This document shows, piece after piece, positions 25,261 to 34,390 of a stretch of 64,000 nucleotides of DNA. The stretch comes from CANMIH01 sp049116335. GTDB lineage: Bacteria > Pseudomonadota > Alphaproteobacteria > Rhodobacterales > Rhodobacteraceae. The notes below the pieces were generated by a model. It did not search any database, had not been told where the DNA came from, and was given only the letters and a program-made list of their open reading frames with translations. The stretch lies in contig JAGDYZ010000008.1 of assembly GCA_049116335.1 (NCBI GenBank), positions 248,001 through 312,000 of the forward strand, given 5' to 3'. The position numbers and the translations under genes were made by a program. Numbering within the stretch: position 1 is the first letter of the stretch; the number at the start of each line of letters is the position of its first letter.

Positions 25261-25289
25261 AAATAATGGCAGTATCACTGCCATTATTT
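25261..25289. terminator. Perfect 13-bp hairpin between the MBL-fold and ICMT-like genes
   Basis: AAATAATGGCAGT (25261-25273) and its exact complement (25277-25289) flank a three-base loop; T-runs follow on the plus strand and also, more weakly, on the minus strand. It lies 32 bases beyond the stop of the MBL-fold gene (minus strand). The AT-rich stem is unusual for a terminator, so an operator role is possible. Nothing else is seen in 25107-25320. Confidence 0.6.
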
Positions 25290-25320
25290 TGAAATTTATC
25301 GCAAAGTGGCGTGATCAAGG

Positions 25321-26265
25321 TCACTCCCACTCCATCTCTTCAAACACGCGGCCCGCGTTTTTGGTGGCCAGTTCTTCGAAGGTATCAAGATTGGCCCAGC
25401 GCGCCTGATCGACATAATAAGCCCCGGCAAGATCACCGCCCTCGTCGATATGCGCACCGATCTTTTCACGCAGATCGCTCAGATAGTCATAGGTATAACG
25501 CCGCACCTGCGCGAGGTTGGTGGGATGGCCATGTCCGGGAATGATATAGGTCGGGTTCAGCGGCTCCATCTTGGTTTCCCAGGTCTCAAGCCAGCACGAA
25601 GTGCAAATGCCCTCAAAGATCGGCAGCATCCGTTCATGAAACGCGATATCCCCAGCAATCAACATGCTCTGCTGCGGCAGCCAGACCTGAGTGTCGCCCG
25701 GATCATGGGCCGGGCCCATATGCATCACCTCGATCTGCACACCGCCCAGCGTGAGACTATAGCTGTCTGCAAAGCTGAGGTTCGGCGTCACCGTGCGGGT
25801 GCCCTCAGCCTTGTCGCGGTTGTACCGCTCCATTCCCTGCAGGATGAAATCCGCCTCCGAGGTAAAGGCCTCGATCGCGTCGACATGGGCAAGGACATCC
25901 ACCCCCTGATCCATCCAATAGGCATTGCCCAGCATGGCATGCCCCTGCCCGTTCTCATTGATCACCAGAACAACGGGCTGATCGGTCAGGGCCTTGATCT
26001 CATCATGTAGTGCCGCGGCAAGACGCACCGAGGCACCGCCATTGATCACAACCACACCTTCATCCGTCACAATGAACGACAGGTTGTTGTTATGGCCCGA
26101 GTTTTCATAGGTCGGCGGGGCCGTGGCGCCGATGGCCGAGAACACACCGGGGATAACCTCAACCGGCTTTTCATACAGTTCGGACTGCGGGTATTTGTCG
26201 GCAATATCTTCGCTGGCTGTGGCGATGCCTGCGCTCAGACACAACGCAAGGGCGGTGCGGATCAT
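25321..26265 (-). CDS. Exported MBL-fold protein with a degraded metal-binding motif
   Basis: A 314-residue metallo-beta-lactamase-fold protein with an N-terminal signal peptide (about 17 residues, cut near ATASED). The canonical HxHxDH block should follow the ALTDQPVVLVIN strand but reads NENGQGH, keeping only the last histidine. Later ligands are still present: the histidine of GPAHDPGDT, the aspartate of AGDIAFHE and the histidine of IPGHGHPT. Related exported proteins include the quinoprotein-relay and SoxH-like hydrolases. Catalysis is therefore doubtful, or it uses an altered single-metal site. GGAGGAAG supports ATG 26265. It is divergent from the SDR gene. Confidence 0.75.
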   Translation of the reverse strand: MIRTALALCLSAGIATASEDIADKYPQSELYEKPVEVIPGVFSAIGATAPPTYENSGHNNNLSFIVTDEGVVVINGGASVRLAAALHDEIKALTDQPVVLVINENGQGHAMLGNAYWMDQGVDVLAHVDAIEAFTSEADFILQGMERYNRDKAEGTRTVTPNLSFADSYSLTLGGVQIEVMHMGPAHDPGDTQVWLPQQSMLIAGDIAFHERMLPIFEGICTSCWLETWETKMEPLNPTYIIPGHGHPTNLAQVRRYTYDYLSDLREKIGAHIDEGGDLAGAYYVDQARWANLDTFEELATKNAGRVFEEMEWE

Positions 26266-26385
26266 ATGACTTCCTCCAATTTCGACACACATTCACATGT
26301 GTGAATAGATTTGCCAAGCCCCGGCGTCACTCTTTGCGCGCAGAATTTTCGCGACTAGCCTCCCCCCTATTGAGGGAGGATTATT

Positions 26386-27135
26386 ATGCTGAGTGGAAAA
26401 CACGCGATTGTCACCGGAGGCGGCACGGGCATTGGATTGGCGATTGCCAGAGGATTGGCCGATCAGGGGGCGCAGGTCACCATCACCGGACGCCGTGCCG
26501 AGGTGCTGGAGGCCGCGGCCAGTGACGCAATCCATCCCCTTGTGATGGACGTGCGCGACGAGGCCTCGGTGGTTGACGGGATGCAGGCCGCCGTTGCCGC
26601 ACGTGGACCTGTTCAGATCTGTGTCGCCAATGCCGGGATCGCCGAGGGTCGCGCGCTGTTGAAGACCGATCTGGACTGGTGGCGCAATATGATGGCGATC
26701 AACGTCGATGGCGCATTTCTGACCATACGCGAAGCCCTACGAAGCATGACCCAAACCGATTGGGGCCGTGTGGTGGCGGTCAGTTCGATCGCCGGTCTGC
26801 GCGGGCTCAAAGGCGCGCCCTGTTACAGCGCCTCAAAACACGCGATGATCGGCATGATCCGCGCATTGGCGGCGGATTATGCCACCAAACCCTATACGTT
26901 TAATGCCCTCTGCCCGGCCTATGTCGACACCGAGATCATCACCCGTAATGTGAGCTCGATCATGGAGCGTACCGGGCTGGAAGAGAAAGACGCGCGCGCT
27001 CTGATGGTCGATGTCAATCCGCATGGCAAACTGATTTCCCCGCAGGAAGTGGCTGAAACCGCTTTGTGGCTGTGCAATCCGGCGATAGAAAGCGTCAACG
27101 GACAGGCGATACAGATCAGTGGCGGAGAAATCTAA
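26386..27135 (+). CDS. SDR family oxidoreductase
   Basis: A 249-residue classical short-chain dehydrogenase/reductase. The cofactor motif is GGGTGIG with TGRR on the next strand (Arg suggests NADP(H)); NAG, a catalytic Ser (VSSIAGL) and YSASKHA complete the active site. The pattern is close to 3-hydroxyacyl-CoA or 3-ketoacyl reductases but the substrate is not clear. GGAGGA lies just upstream of ATG 26386. It overlaps the GFA gene at its end by 17 bases, so the two are co-transcribed. Confidence 0.92.
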   Translation: MLSGKHAIVTGGGTGIGLAIARGLADQGAQVTITGRRAEVLEAAASDAIHPLVMDVRDEASVVDGMQAAVAARGPVQICVANAGIAEGRALLKTDLDWWRNMMAINVDGAFLTIREALRSMTQTDWGRVVAVSSIAGLRGLKGAPCYSASKHAMIGMIRALAADYATKPYTFNALCPAYVDTEIITRNVSSIMERTGLEEKDARALMVDVNPHGKLISPQEVAETALWLCNPAIESVNGQAIQISGGEI

Positions 27136-27529
27136 CATCACACCACAGACAGGGCGATGCACCTGCGGGGCCGTGTCAGTCACGGCCCGGCTAAGACCTG
27201 TGTTTCGCACTTGCGACTGTGACAGCTGTCGTGGATGGCAGGGCGTTTCATGGCAAGGCATCCCCTGTGAAGACGGCCCAAAGGTCGAGGGAAAACTGGT
27301 GTTTCGCCGCAGCAGTCACACCGCTGAGCGGGCCAGCTGTGCGCTCTGTGTCATGCCCATCTACATCCATTTCACCAGCACCGGACGCATCGAGCTCAAT
27401 CGCGCACTGTTTGGTGTTGCTGAAACCGGAACATTCGCACCGGAAGATCACGTCCCCCTTCGGGTGAGTGGGATCAAATCTGTGATCCGGCGGGTCTACC
27501 AAGGCCTCATTCGGTCGAAATTTCGCTGA
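27119..27529 (+). CDS. GFA (CENP-V/glutathione-dependent formaldehyde-activating-like) family protein
   Basis: A 136-residue zinc protein. Cysteines in CTCGAVSVTARLRP, CDCDSC and CALC fit the two zinc sites of the GFA fold. Family members include the GSH-dependent formaldehyde-activating enzyme Gfa, but most have no known activity, so formaldehyde should not be assumed. The start is GTG 27119, which lies inside the end of the SDR gene (17-base overlap), indicating translational coupling. A terminator is not obvious after it. Confidence 0.82.
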   Translation: MAEKSNITPQTGRCTCGAVSVTARLRPVFRTCDCDSCRGWQGVSWQGIPCEDGPKVEGKLVFRRSSHTAERASCALCVMPIYIHFTSTGRIELNRALFGVAETGTFAPEDHVPLRVSGIKSVIRRVYQGLIRSKFR

Positions 27530-27676
27530 AATATGAAGACAATGTGGCAATCTCGCAGATTTCCATCGAAGTCTTCCCAAATTTGCCTCAATTGACACCC
27601 ATTCCCGCCGCAGGGCGATTGTATCCATATCCTGAACAAAGGCGTGCCAATACGTCCGAGCAGGAGCGGCAGAGAG

Positions 27677-29731
27677 ATGCCAAGTGGTTATCTGGTAACT
27701 TTGGGGGATGGTTCCCTTGATGCGGGCGACACGATAAGTGGCGGCCTGATTACCTTTACCACCGACACCAATCTTGGAAATGGCAACTGGGTCTGGAGCG
27801 GCACCTACGGCGGCTCAACCTATACCAACACGCAAGAGCCAGGCGCCTATCACCTTGCCACCGATGGCAATGTTTATTTCATCCCCGCCTACGGCCCCGT
27901 CACCACCCTCACATCCTCCACCGTTATTTCCGCGCCAAGCTTCACTCAGGCCGATGGTGTGGTCAGCGGCACCTCGGGCAATGACCTGATTGATCCGGAT
28001 TTCAACGACAATGACGGCGATCAGGTTGATGACGACACCGCCAATCTGGGCGACGACATTCAGGCCGGGGCTGGCAATGACACCGCCATTGGCGCGCGCG
28101 GCGATGACACCATCGACGGCGGCAGCGGCGACGATCTGATTTACGGGGATTATGGCAGCTACCGCATCTCTGAGGATCTGAACTGGACCCAACAGGGCGG
28201 AAACGGCACCAATCTTTCGGGTGGGTTCACACAAGATACTGGCGAAATTGACGTCACGCTCAACTTTGCCAACAACGGAAACAACAATCCCACGTTTCAG
28301 GTTGATACCAACGACACCCAATACAACGCAGGTGGCTTTGCCGCCCGGTCCTCCCTGTACATGTTCGGCAATGGCGATGGGGCCACTTCCACGGCCTCGA
28401 TGTCGTTTGCAGCCAGCAGCGGTGCAAATGTTGCAGATGAGGTTGAAAATGTCACCTTCCGCATCAATGACATCGACTGGGGCAACAACAACCACACGGA
28501 TATTGTCACGGTAAACGCCTTTGACGCAGACGGAAATCCCGTCACCGTCACCCTGACGCCGGCAGGTGGTGAAACCATCGTCGGCAATACCATCACCGCC
28601 AACAATGTCGCAAACTCACCCGGAGATGCGGATGGCTCGGTTCTGGTGCAAATCGCCGGACCTGTGTCCAGCGTTGAAATCATCTATTCCAATGGCCAGG
28701 GCGGCACACAGGCCATCTGGGTCACGGATGTGCAGTTTGATGTGGTGCCTGTCGCCAATGGCAACGACTCGCTGGATGGCGGCGCAGGTGACGACACCAT
28801 CCACGGTGAAGGCGGCAATGACACGCTGATTGGCGGCACCGGTGCGGATAGTCTTCTGGGTGGCGACGGCGATGATGTTCTGTTTGCAGCTCAGGGCGAC
28901 ACCATTGACGCAGGGGCCGGTGACGACACCATCACCCTTGTTGATCTGAATGAGGCCGGAAGCGGCACCATCACCATCGAGGGCACCACAACCGATCAGG
29001 ATGGCACCGGCGATGTTCTGGATCTGAACGGTGTGGCCGACCGGGGCACGCTGAACATCACCTCCAATGTCGGTGGTGAGCTGGCTGGCACCATCGAGAT
29101 GTTCGACGGAACGCTGGTCCGCTTTGCCAATATCGATGACATCATCTGTTTCACCCCCGGCACCCGCATTCTGACCGACACAGGGTATCGTGCCATTGAA
29201 ACCCTGCAGATCGGGGACATGATCGCCACCAAGGATGATGGGTTCCAGCCCCTGCGCTGGAAAGGCGAACGCACGGTACTGGCGGCAGGCAAATCCGCGC
29301 CGATCCGCATTGATCCGCAGGTGTTTGGCGGCGAACGCCCGCTGCGCGTGTCGCCCCAGCATCGCATGTTGATCGAGGGCTATGAGGCGGAACTTATGTT
29401 CGGTGAACCCGAGGTTTTTGCGGCAGCCACCCATCTCGAGGATCTGCCTGGTGTCACCCGCGAGGAAGGTGGACTTGTGACCTACATCCATCTGCTCTTG
29501 GACCGCCATCAGGTGATCTTTGCCGAAGGCATGGCCACCGAGAGCTTTTTCATCGGTGCGCAGGCGCTGGGATCCATGGACCCAACGGCCCGCGCGGATC
29601 TCTTTGAAACCTTTCCCCAGTTCGAGACCGATCCCGCAAGCTATGGCCCCACAGCCCGCCCCTGTCTCAAGAAACACGAAGCGCAGGCGGTTATGGCCCT
29701 GCGCGCTCAGGCGCAGGTACTGGCCGCCTAA
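27677..29731 (+). CDS. Large extracellular Hint-domain protein with RTX-type calcium repeats
   Basis: A 685-residue protein. The N-terminal segment (about 1-75, with GNGNWVWSGTYGG) is typical of roseobacter Hint proteins. Two blocks of GGxGxD nonapeptides, at about residues 100-145 and 360-430, should bind calcium outside the cell. A central beta-rich region (150-350) carries no clear motif. The Hint domain begins at Cys491 (ICFTPGTRILTDTGYRAIETLQIGD) and keeps the histidine block SPQHRMLI, so it could be processed autocatalytically; no intein-like C-extein is seen. I chose ATG 27677 (AGGAG at 27662-27666) over an ATG at 27644. No signal peptide: type I secretion is the likely route. Confidence 0.85.
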   Translation: MPSGYLVTLGDGSLDAGDTISGGLITFTTDTNLGNGNWVWSGTYGGSTYTNTQEPGAYHLATDGNVYFIPAYGPVTTLTSSTVISAPSFTQADGVVSGTSGNDLIDPDFNDNDGDQVDDDTANLGDDIQAGAGNDTAIGARGDDTIDGGSGDDLIYGDYGSYRISEDLNWTQQGGNGTNLSGGFTQDTGEIDVTLNFANNGNNNPTFQVDTNDTQYNAGGFAARSSLYMFGNGDGATSTASMSFAASSGANVADEVENVTFRINDIDWGNNNHTDIVTVNAFDADGNPVTVTLTPAGGETIVGNTITANNVANSPGDADGSVLVQIAGPVSSVEIIYSNGQGGTQAIWVTDVQFDVVPVANGNDSLDGGAGDDTIHGEGGNDTLIGGTGADSLLGGDGDDVLFAAQGDTIDAGAGDDTITLVDLNEAGSGTITIEGTTTDQDGTGDVLDLNGVADRGTLNITSNVGGELAGTIEMFDGTLVRFANIDDIICFTPGTRILTDTGYRAIETLQIGDMIATKDDGFQPLRWKGERTVLAAGKSAPIRIDPQVFGGERPLRVSPQHRMLIEGYEAELMFGEPEVFAAATHLEDLPGVTREEGGLVTYIHLLLDRHQVIFAEGMATESFFIGAQALGSMDPTARADLFETFPQFETDPASYGPTARPCLKKHEAQAVMALRAQAQVLAA

Positions 29732-29739
29732 ACTAGGAC

Positions 29740-30513
29740 CTACGCTTCTTGGGGGACTGCGCGGCGGTTGGCGGCAAAGCTATGCACGGCCTGACCAAAT
29801 GCCTGAAACAGCGGACGCGAGACCGGATCATTGGCCGCATCCCATTCCGGATGCCATTGTACCGACATAGTATAGCCGGGTGCGTCTTTCACATAGATCG
29901 CCTCTGGCGTGCCATCTGGGGCGTGTCCTTCGATGACAATCCGCGCACCGGGTCGATTGATCCCCTGCCCGTGCAGCGTATTGGTCATCACTTCGGTCGC
30001 GCCAAACACCTCATGAAATTTACCGCCCTCCTCCAAAGTCACACAGTGGCGCAGGGCAAATTTCTCTTCCAAGGTGCCATCGGGGGGCATGCGGTGATTC
30101 ATGCGGCCCGGCAAATCGCGGATTTCTGGGTAGAGCGACCCGCCCATGGCGACGTTCACCTCCTGAAAGCCTCGGCAAATGCCAAACACCGGCTGACCGC
30201 GATCTACACAGGCCCGCACCAGAGGCAGGGTGATGGCATCGCGCGCCCGGTCCATGTCGCCATGGGCCTCGGTATAGCTCTCACCGTATTCTTCCGGGTG
30301 CACATTGGGGCGCCCGCCGGTGAGCAAAAAACCATCACAGGCTTCGAGCAGTTCCTCCACCGAAACAAAGCGCGGGTCCGCCGGGATCAGGAGCGGCAGG
30401 CAATCACAGACGCTGGCCACGGCCTCGGATGTCATCGTGCCCCCGGCGTGCACCGGGTAGGAATCGTTGACCAGATAGGAATTGCTGATGATGCCAACGA
30501 CAGGCCGGGACAT
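29740..30513 (-). CDS. Gamma-glutamyl-gamma-aminobutyrate hydrolase family protein (PuuD-like)
   Basis: A 257-residue class I glutamine amidotransferase-like hydrolase. The nucleophile is in FGICRGFQEVNVAMGG and the later histidine-glutamate pair in VQWHPEWD. In PuuD this fold removes gamma-linked glutamate from the polyamine or GABA pathway intermediate, but close relatives have other gamma-glutamyl substrates. GGAG spaced seven bases upstream supports ATG 30513 over an in-frame ATG at 30585. No other puu gene lies near. Confidence 0.87.
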   Translation of the reverse strand: MSRPVVGIISNSYLVNDSYPVHAGGTMTSEAVASVCDCLPLLIPADPRFVSVEELLEACDGFLLTGGRPNVHPEEYGESYTEAHGDMDRARDAITLPLVRACVDRGQPVFGICRGFQEVNVAMGGSLYPEIRDLPGRMNHRMPPDGTLEEKFALRHCVTLEEGGKFHEVFGATEVMTNTLHGQGINRPGARIVIEGHAPDGTPEAIYVKDAPGYTMSVQWHPEWDAANDPVSRPLFQAFGQAVHSFAANRRAVPQEA

Positions 30514-30593
30514 AGGGGGCTCCTTCATGAAATGCCCCAATGGTTTAGCCCAGATCGGCCCAAAGGCAAACCCATGCCAGCGCACAGAGGCTG

Positions 30594-30737
30594 TTAGCCC
30601 CCAAAGACCCGACGTCGCACATAGGTGAGTGCGGAATTAAGTAGCACCGAAAGCTTGAATTCACTGCGCAGCAACGCGGCCATCTGAGGTTCGCTCAACC
30701 GTTTGAGCCGGCGCACACTGCGATCCCACTCCGCCGG
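30594..30737 (-). other. In-frame C-terminal continuation of the FAD oxidoreductase after a TGA codon
   Basis: Reading on in the same frame past the TGA at 30738-30740 gives 47 sense codons, starting PAEWDRSVRRLKRLSEPQ, and then TAA at 30594-30596. The stretch has the composition of a coding region and fits the C-terminal tail (helical, Arg- and Leu-rich, ending VRRRVFGG) expected for this family, whose members are usually about 390 residues. The upstream product alone is about 342. See the findings for interpretation. Confidence 0.6.
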
Positions 30738-31766
30738 TCAATATTGCGCTATGCGCTTGTTGGCCCGGAATCCGAAATGGTAATTGCGTTTGAACGCGCG
30801 TGCGCAGAGTTTTTCATAGCGGCGCAAAGGGGCCGCATTGCCCGTCTCAAGCGTTTTGCCAAGCGCCGCACCCAGCACACGGCCAAATTCAATCGCCTGA
30901 CGAATGCCTTCACCGACGGTGGGTGTGGCAAAATTTGCGGTGTCCCCGACCCGGATCACCCCGCCATGCACAAGGCGCGGGTCATAGGCCAAGGAGGGCA
31001 GAATACCGGCGTTGGCATGCACCAGCGCGCCCAGTGTCAGACCATAGCTGTCGAGGAATTCTGGCGTGATCAACTGCTCCATTATCTCACGTGGCGAGGT
31101 CTCGACATCGGGGTGGATCACGCCTGCGCCAATACGAACCCGTCCGTGGGGCGCTGGAAAAATCCAGCCATAGCCTCCGAGGACAGCCTCTCCGACAAAC
31201 AGAACCGCGCGCCGCGTTATGCCGTCGGTGAGCTCGTATTCATATTCAACACCAACCCCTTGACGGGTGGGCTTGGGGCCAAGCCCAAGCGCGCTGACCA
31301 CCGCATGGGCCTGCCCTGAGGCATCAATCACATAGCGTGATCTGACGGTGAACTCTCCTTCGTCACGCCCGCGCAGCGTTGAAAGATACCCGCCGCTGTC
31401 CTCTTTGGCCGTGAGAAATTTTACACCGGTGCGGATCTCACAGCCGCGCCACTCTGCTGCCTCAGCCAGCCATTGATAGAGCCCGGTGACGTCCAACACG
31501 GCCATCCGGTGACGGCTGAGCTTGTGCAACGCGCGCTCCTTGTCCGAGCGAAATTCGATTTCAGAAATGGGGTGGTAAAGGTCGGGCGGCACCCCCAGTG
31601 CCTGCAGATCTTTGATCCAGCTGCCCCCTGAGGTGCGCACCGGTTTTCCGATCTCGCGGTCCTGATGCACCACAAGCACCTTGGACGATTGCGGCAGGGC
31701 CGCAGCGGTGGCGAGCCCCGCAGGCCCGCCACCGACAATCAATACATCTACGTCAATTTGGGTCAT
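30738..31766 (-). CDS. NAD(P)/FAD-dependent oxidoreductase, geranylgeranyl reductase family (apparently truncated)
   Basis: A 342-residue flavoprotein. The FAD fingerprint VLIVGGGPAGLATAAAL opens the protein, SGGSWIKDL resembles the substrate loop of geranylgeranyl reductases, and VIRVGDTANFATPTVGEGIRQAIEFG is the second FAD-binding block. I take ATG 31766 (MTQIDVDVLIVGG; TAGG upstream) rather than the longer frame from 31787. The reading frame ends at TGA 30738-30740, and an in-frame tail of 47 codons continues after it. Reduction of a polyprenyl or similar double bond is plausible. Confidence 0.8.
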   Translation of the reverse strand: MTQIDVDVLIVGGGPAGLATAAALPQSSKVLVVHQDREIGKPVRTSGGSWIKDLQALGVPPDLYHPISEIEFRSDKERALHKLSRHRMAVLDVTGLYQWLAEAAEWRGCEIRTGVKFLTAKEDSGGYLSTLRGRDEGEFTVRSRYVIDASGQAHAVVSALGLGPKPTRQGVGVEYEYELTDGITRRAVLFVGEAVLGGYGWIFPAPHGRVRIGAGVIHPDVETSPREIMEQLITPEFLDSYGLTLGALVHANAGILPSLAYDPRLVHGGVIRVGDTANFATPTVGEGIRQAIEFGRVLGAALGKTLETGNAAPLRRYEKLCARAFKRNYHFGFRANKRIAQY

Positions 31767-31790
31767 CAAACCTAAAACCATTTCCAAGGC

Positions 31791-32630
31791 TTAGGTCAGT
31801 GATACCCCTTTGCGGCCCGCAAGATCCACAAAGAACTGCCAGGCCACACGACCAGAGCGCGACCCCCGCGTGGCTTGCCATTCGATGGCCTCGGCCCGCA
31901 GTTCGTCTTCTGCAACATCGACACCATAGGCACCGCAATAGCCCCGGATCATCGCCAGATAATCATCCTGGTTGCAAGCATGGAAGCCCAGCCAGAGACC
32001 AAACCGATCCGACAGCGAGACTTTTTCATCAATCGCCTCTGCCGGATTGATGGCCGACGAGCGTTCGTTTTCGATCATGTCCCGTGGCATCAAATGGCGG
32101 CGATTCGACGTGGCATAGAGCACCACATTGTCCGGCCGACCCGCCACACCCCCGTCCAGAACGGCCTTGAGGCTTTTGTAATGCTGATCGTCATGACCAA
32201 AGGACAGATCATCGCAAAACAGGATAAACTGATAAGGCGCGGCCCGCAGAAGATCGAGCAACCGACCAACCGAGGGTAGATCTTCGCGCTGAAGTTCCAC
32301 CAGCTTCAGATCATGGCCTTCGTCGCGCAGCGTTTCATGTACCGCTTTGACAAGGCTGGATTTCCCCATGCCACGAGCACCCCAGAGAAGCGCATTGTTT
32401 GCCGGAAGGCCTTTGGCGAACTGACGAGTGTTGGCCAGAAGCGTATCGCGTGCGCGATCGACCCCCAACAACAGCGGCAATTCAATCCGGCTAATCTTTT
32501 CAATGGGTTCAAGTCTGTCAGGCGTGGTCTGCCAGACAAAGGCTTCGGCCCCCGAAAAATCGGGAGCCTTAAGAGGTGCCGGAGCAAGTCGCTCCAGCGC
32601 CGCCGCAATCCGTTCCATCGGATCAGTCAT
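31791..32630 (-). CDS. ATP-binding AAA-type protein (DUF815 family)
   Basis: A 279-residue P-loop ATPase. Walker A is GARGMGKSSLVKA, Walker B FILFCDDLSFG, sensor-like ATSNRRHLM and an arginine-finger-like SLSDRFG. DUF815 proteins are widely conserved but poorly understood. ATG 32630 overlaps the tatC stop by eight bases, so it is translated with the tat operon; the longer frame from 32651 is less likely. Next comes the FAD oxidoreductase. Confidence 0.88.
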   Translation of the reverse strand: MTDPMERIAAALERLAPAPLKAPDFSGAEAFVWQTTPDRLEPIEKISRIELPLLLGVDRARDTLLANTRQFAKGLPANNALLWGARGMGKSSLVKAVHETLRDEGHDLKLVELQREDLPSVGRLLDLLRAAPYQFILFCDDLSFGHDDQHYKSLKAVLDGGVAGRPDNVVLYATSNRRHLMPRDMIENERSSAINPAEAIDEKVSLSDRFGLWLGFHACNQDDYLAMIRGYCGAYGVDVAEDELRAEAIEWQATRGSRSGRVAWQFFVDLAGRKGVSLT

Positions 32631-33579
32631 TCTTTTTCTCGTCCTCGTCAAACTCCGCCATCAGCGGATCGTCTTCATCATCGTCCTCTTCGAACCATAG
32701 GCCCTGAGCCCGCAGATCCTTTTCTCGCTTCTTCTCAACACGAGACACCAGCAAGATGGAGATTTCATAAAGACCATAGACGACGGTAAACAGAATAAGC
32801 TGCGTCACAACATCCGGGGGGGTGACAACCGCGGCCAGAACCAAGATCGCAACCATGGCGTATTTGCGCACATTGGCCAGACCTTCGGCCGAGACCAGAC
32901 CGGCCTTGCCCATCAGGGTCAACAAAACCGGCAGCTGAAAACACAACCCAAAGGCCATGATGAAGACCAGCGAGGTTTGCAAGCTTTCGTTCACCTTACC
33001 AAAGAAGGTGATGTTTGCGCCCGAGCCGGTTTGAGGCACAGCGCCCCCTGCTCCCGCTTCGAGTTCCAGCTCGACCAGATTGGCCAGACCCGCCGACAGA
33101 GAAAAGTCTGCGAACCCAAGAAAAAACGCCATTGCCAAAGGTGTGACCACCAGATGGGCAAAGCTCGCGCCAAGCAGGAACATCACCGGTGAGGCAATGA
33201 TAAAAGGCAAAAACGCATTTTTTTCAGACTTGTAGAGACCCGGCGCAATAAAACGCCACATCTGATAACCGATCACCGGAAAGGCCAGCGCAAAGCCGAA
33301 CACCATGCTGATCCGAAACAGCACAAACAGGTATTCCTGCGGGCTGGTGTACTGCAGTGTCGGGTTGGGATCCCCCAAAGCGCGCAGCTCATTTGCGATG
33401 GGTTCCAGCAGGAACTGCAGGATATGCGCCGCGATAAATTCACCCTGGATCGGGATAAAACAGACACAGATCCCGACCAGCAAAGCAATGACCGACCGGA
33501 TCAACCGTGTGCGCAGCTCAGCCAGATGTTCGATCAACGGGGCTGAGCTGTCTTCAATATCGTCTTTGGTCGCGCTCAT
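32623..33579 (-). CDS. tatC: Sec-independent protein translocase subunit TatC
   Basis: Core receptor of the twin-arginine export system, 318 residues with six membrane segments. The N-terminal EHLAELRTRL motif is present. The protein is longer than E. coli TatC (258), owing to an insertion in a periplasmic loop (about 165-195, VELELEAGAGGAV) and an acidic C-terminal tail (EEDDDEDDPLMAEFDEDEKK). It is encoded downstream of tatB with a four-base overlap. Confidence 0.97.
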   Translation of the reverse strand: MSATKDDIEDSSAPLIEHLAELRTRLIRSVIALLVGICVCFIPIQGEFIAAHILQFLLEPIANELRALGDPNPTLQYTSPQEYLFVLFRISMVFGFALAFPVIGYQMWRFIAPGLYKSEKNAFLPFIIASPVMFLLGASFAHLVVTPLAMAFFLGFADFSLSAGLANLVELELEAGAGGAVPQTGSGANITFFGKVNESLQTSLVFIMAFGLCFQLPVLLTLMGKAGLVSAEGLANVRKYAMVAILVLAAVVTPPDVVTQLILFTVVYGLYEISILLVSRVEKKREKDLRAQGLWFEEDDDEDDPLMAEFDEDEKKND

Positions 33580-34037
33580 GCATCGCCTCCGTCCGCGTCG
33601 CCGCCATCGTCCCGCTTGAGCGAATTTTCCAATTCAGCCGCCTTTTTGGCAGCTTCATCAGCCTCGCGCTTTTTCCGGTCCGCAGCGGCCCGAGCCGCAT
33701 TCGCCTCGATCTTTTTCCGCGCATCTTCCCGCTCAGCGGCCAGCTTGCCTGTTTCGCTTGTCGGGTCGAGGTTGGTCATCGACTTGGCTGCGTCTTTGAC
33801 CCCATCCATCGCCGTCCCAACCGGGTTTGTGGCGGCTTTGAATGTGGTTGCCACATCCTTCACGCCAGCCTCATCCGCTGCGTCATTCATGGCCCGGCTA
33901 AACTCGCGTGCCATGCCCCGGGCCTTGCCCATGAACTGTCCCGCTTTGCGAAACAGCACAGGCAGATCCTTGGGGCCGACCACAATCAGCGCCACAATGC
34001 CAATGACCAACAGCTCGGCAAATCCGAGATCAAACAT
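33576..34037 (-). CDS. tatB: Sec-independent protein translocase subunit TatB
   Basis: A 153-residue TatB: MFDLGFAELLVIGIVALIVVGPKDLP with the single N-terminal membrane helix and the Glu8/Pro hinge, an amphipathic helix, then a long charged Ala/Lys/Glu coiled region and a flexible Asp/Gly tail (GGDADGGDA). Together with TatC it binds twin-arginine signal peptides. It overlaps tatC by four bases (ATGA) and starts six bases after tatA. Confidence 0.97.
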   Translation of the reverse strand: MFDLGFAELLVIGIVALIVVGPKDLPVLFRKAGQFMGKARGMAREFSRAMNDAADEAGVKDVATTFKAATNPVGTAMDGVKDAAKSMTNLDPTSETGKLAAEREDARKKIEANAARAAADRKKREADEAAKKAAELENSLKRDDGGDADGGDA

Positions 34038-34043
34038 TCGCGG

Positions 34044-34262
34044 TTACGCCTTGTCTTTTTCGTCCGCAGGGGTGACGTCTTTTGCCTCGGCAGACGCCTG
34101 CTCTTCCAGCTCTTCCTTGCCTTCATCCACGCCCTTTTTAAACGCTGTAATGCCTTTGCCCACTTCGCCCATCAGCGACGAAATTTTACCACGGCCAAAC
34201 AGCACCAGCACAACAACAGCGATCAGCAGAAGGCCCGGCAGGCCAATGTTTCCGATACCCAT
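34044..34262 (-). CDS. tatA: Sec-independent protein translocase subunit TatA
   Basis: A 72-residue pore-forming subunit with an N-terminal membrane helix, the FGRGK hinge and an amphipathic helix followed by an acidic/basic tail. First gene of tatABC; AAGGAGA upstream of ATG 34262 is a good ribosome-binding site. The operon continues into a DUF815 ATPase. Confidence 0.97.
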   Translation of the reverse strand: MGIGNIGLPGLLLIAVVVLVLFGRGKISSLMGEVGKGITAFKKGVDEGKEELEEQASAEAKDVTPADEKDKA

Positions 34263-34390
34263 AATTCTTCTCCTTGGTCGGGCCTGCGCCCAGTCAGAGC
34301 GGGGAAGCCCCCGCGCATTTGTCCTGCCCTCTATCTAAGGCCGGGGGCCAAGGACGAAAAGGACCAAAGCGCAATCTTGCACAGGACATT

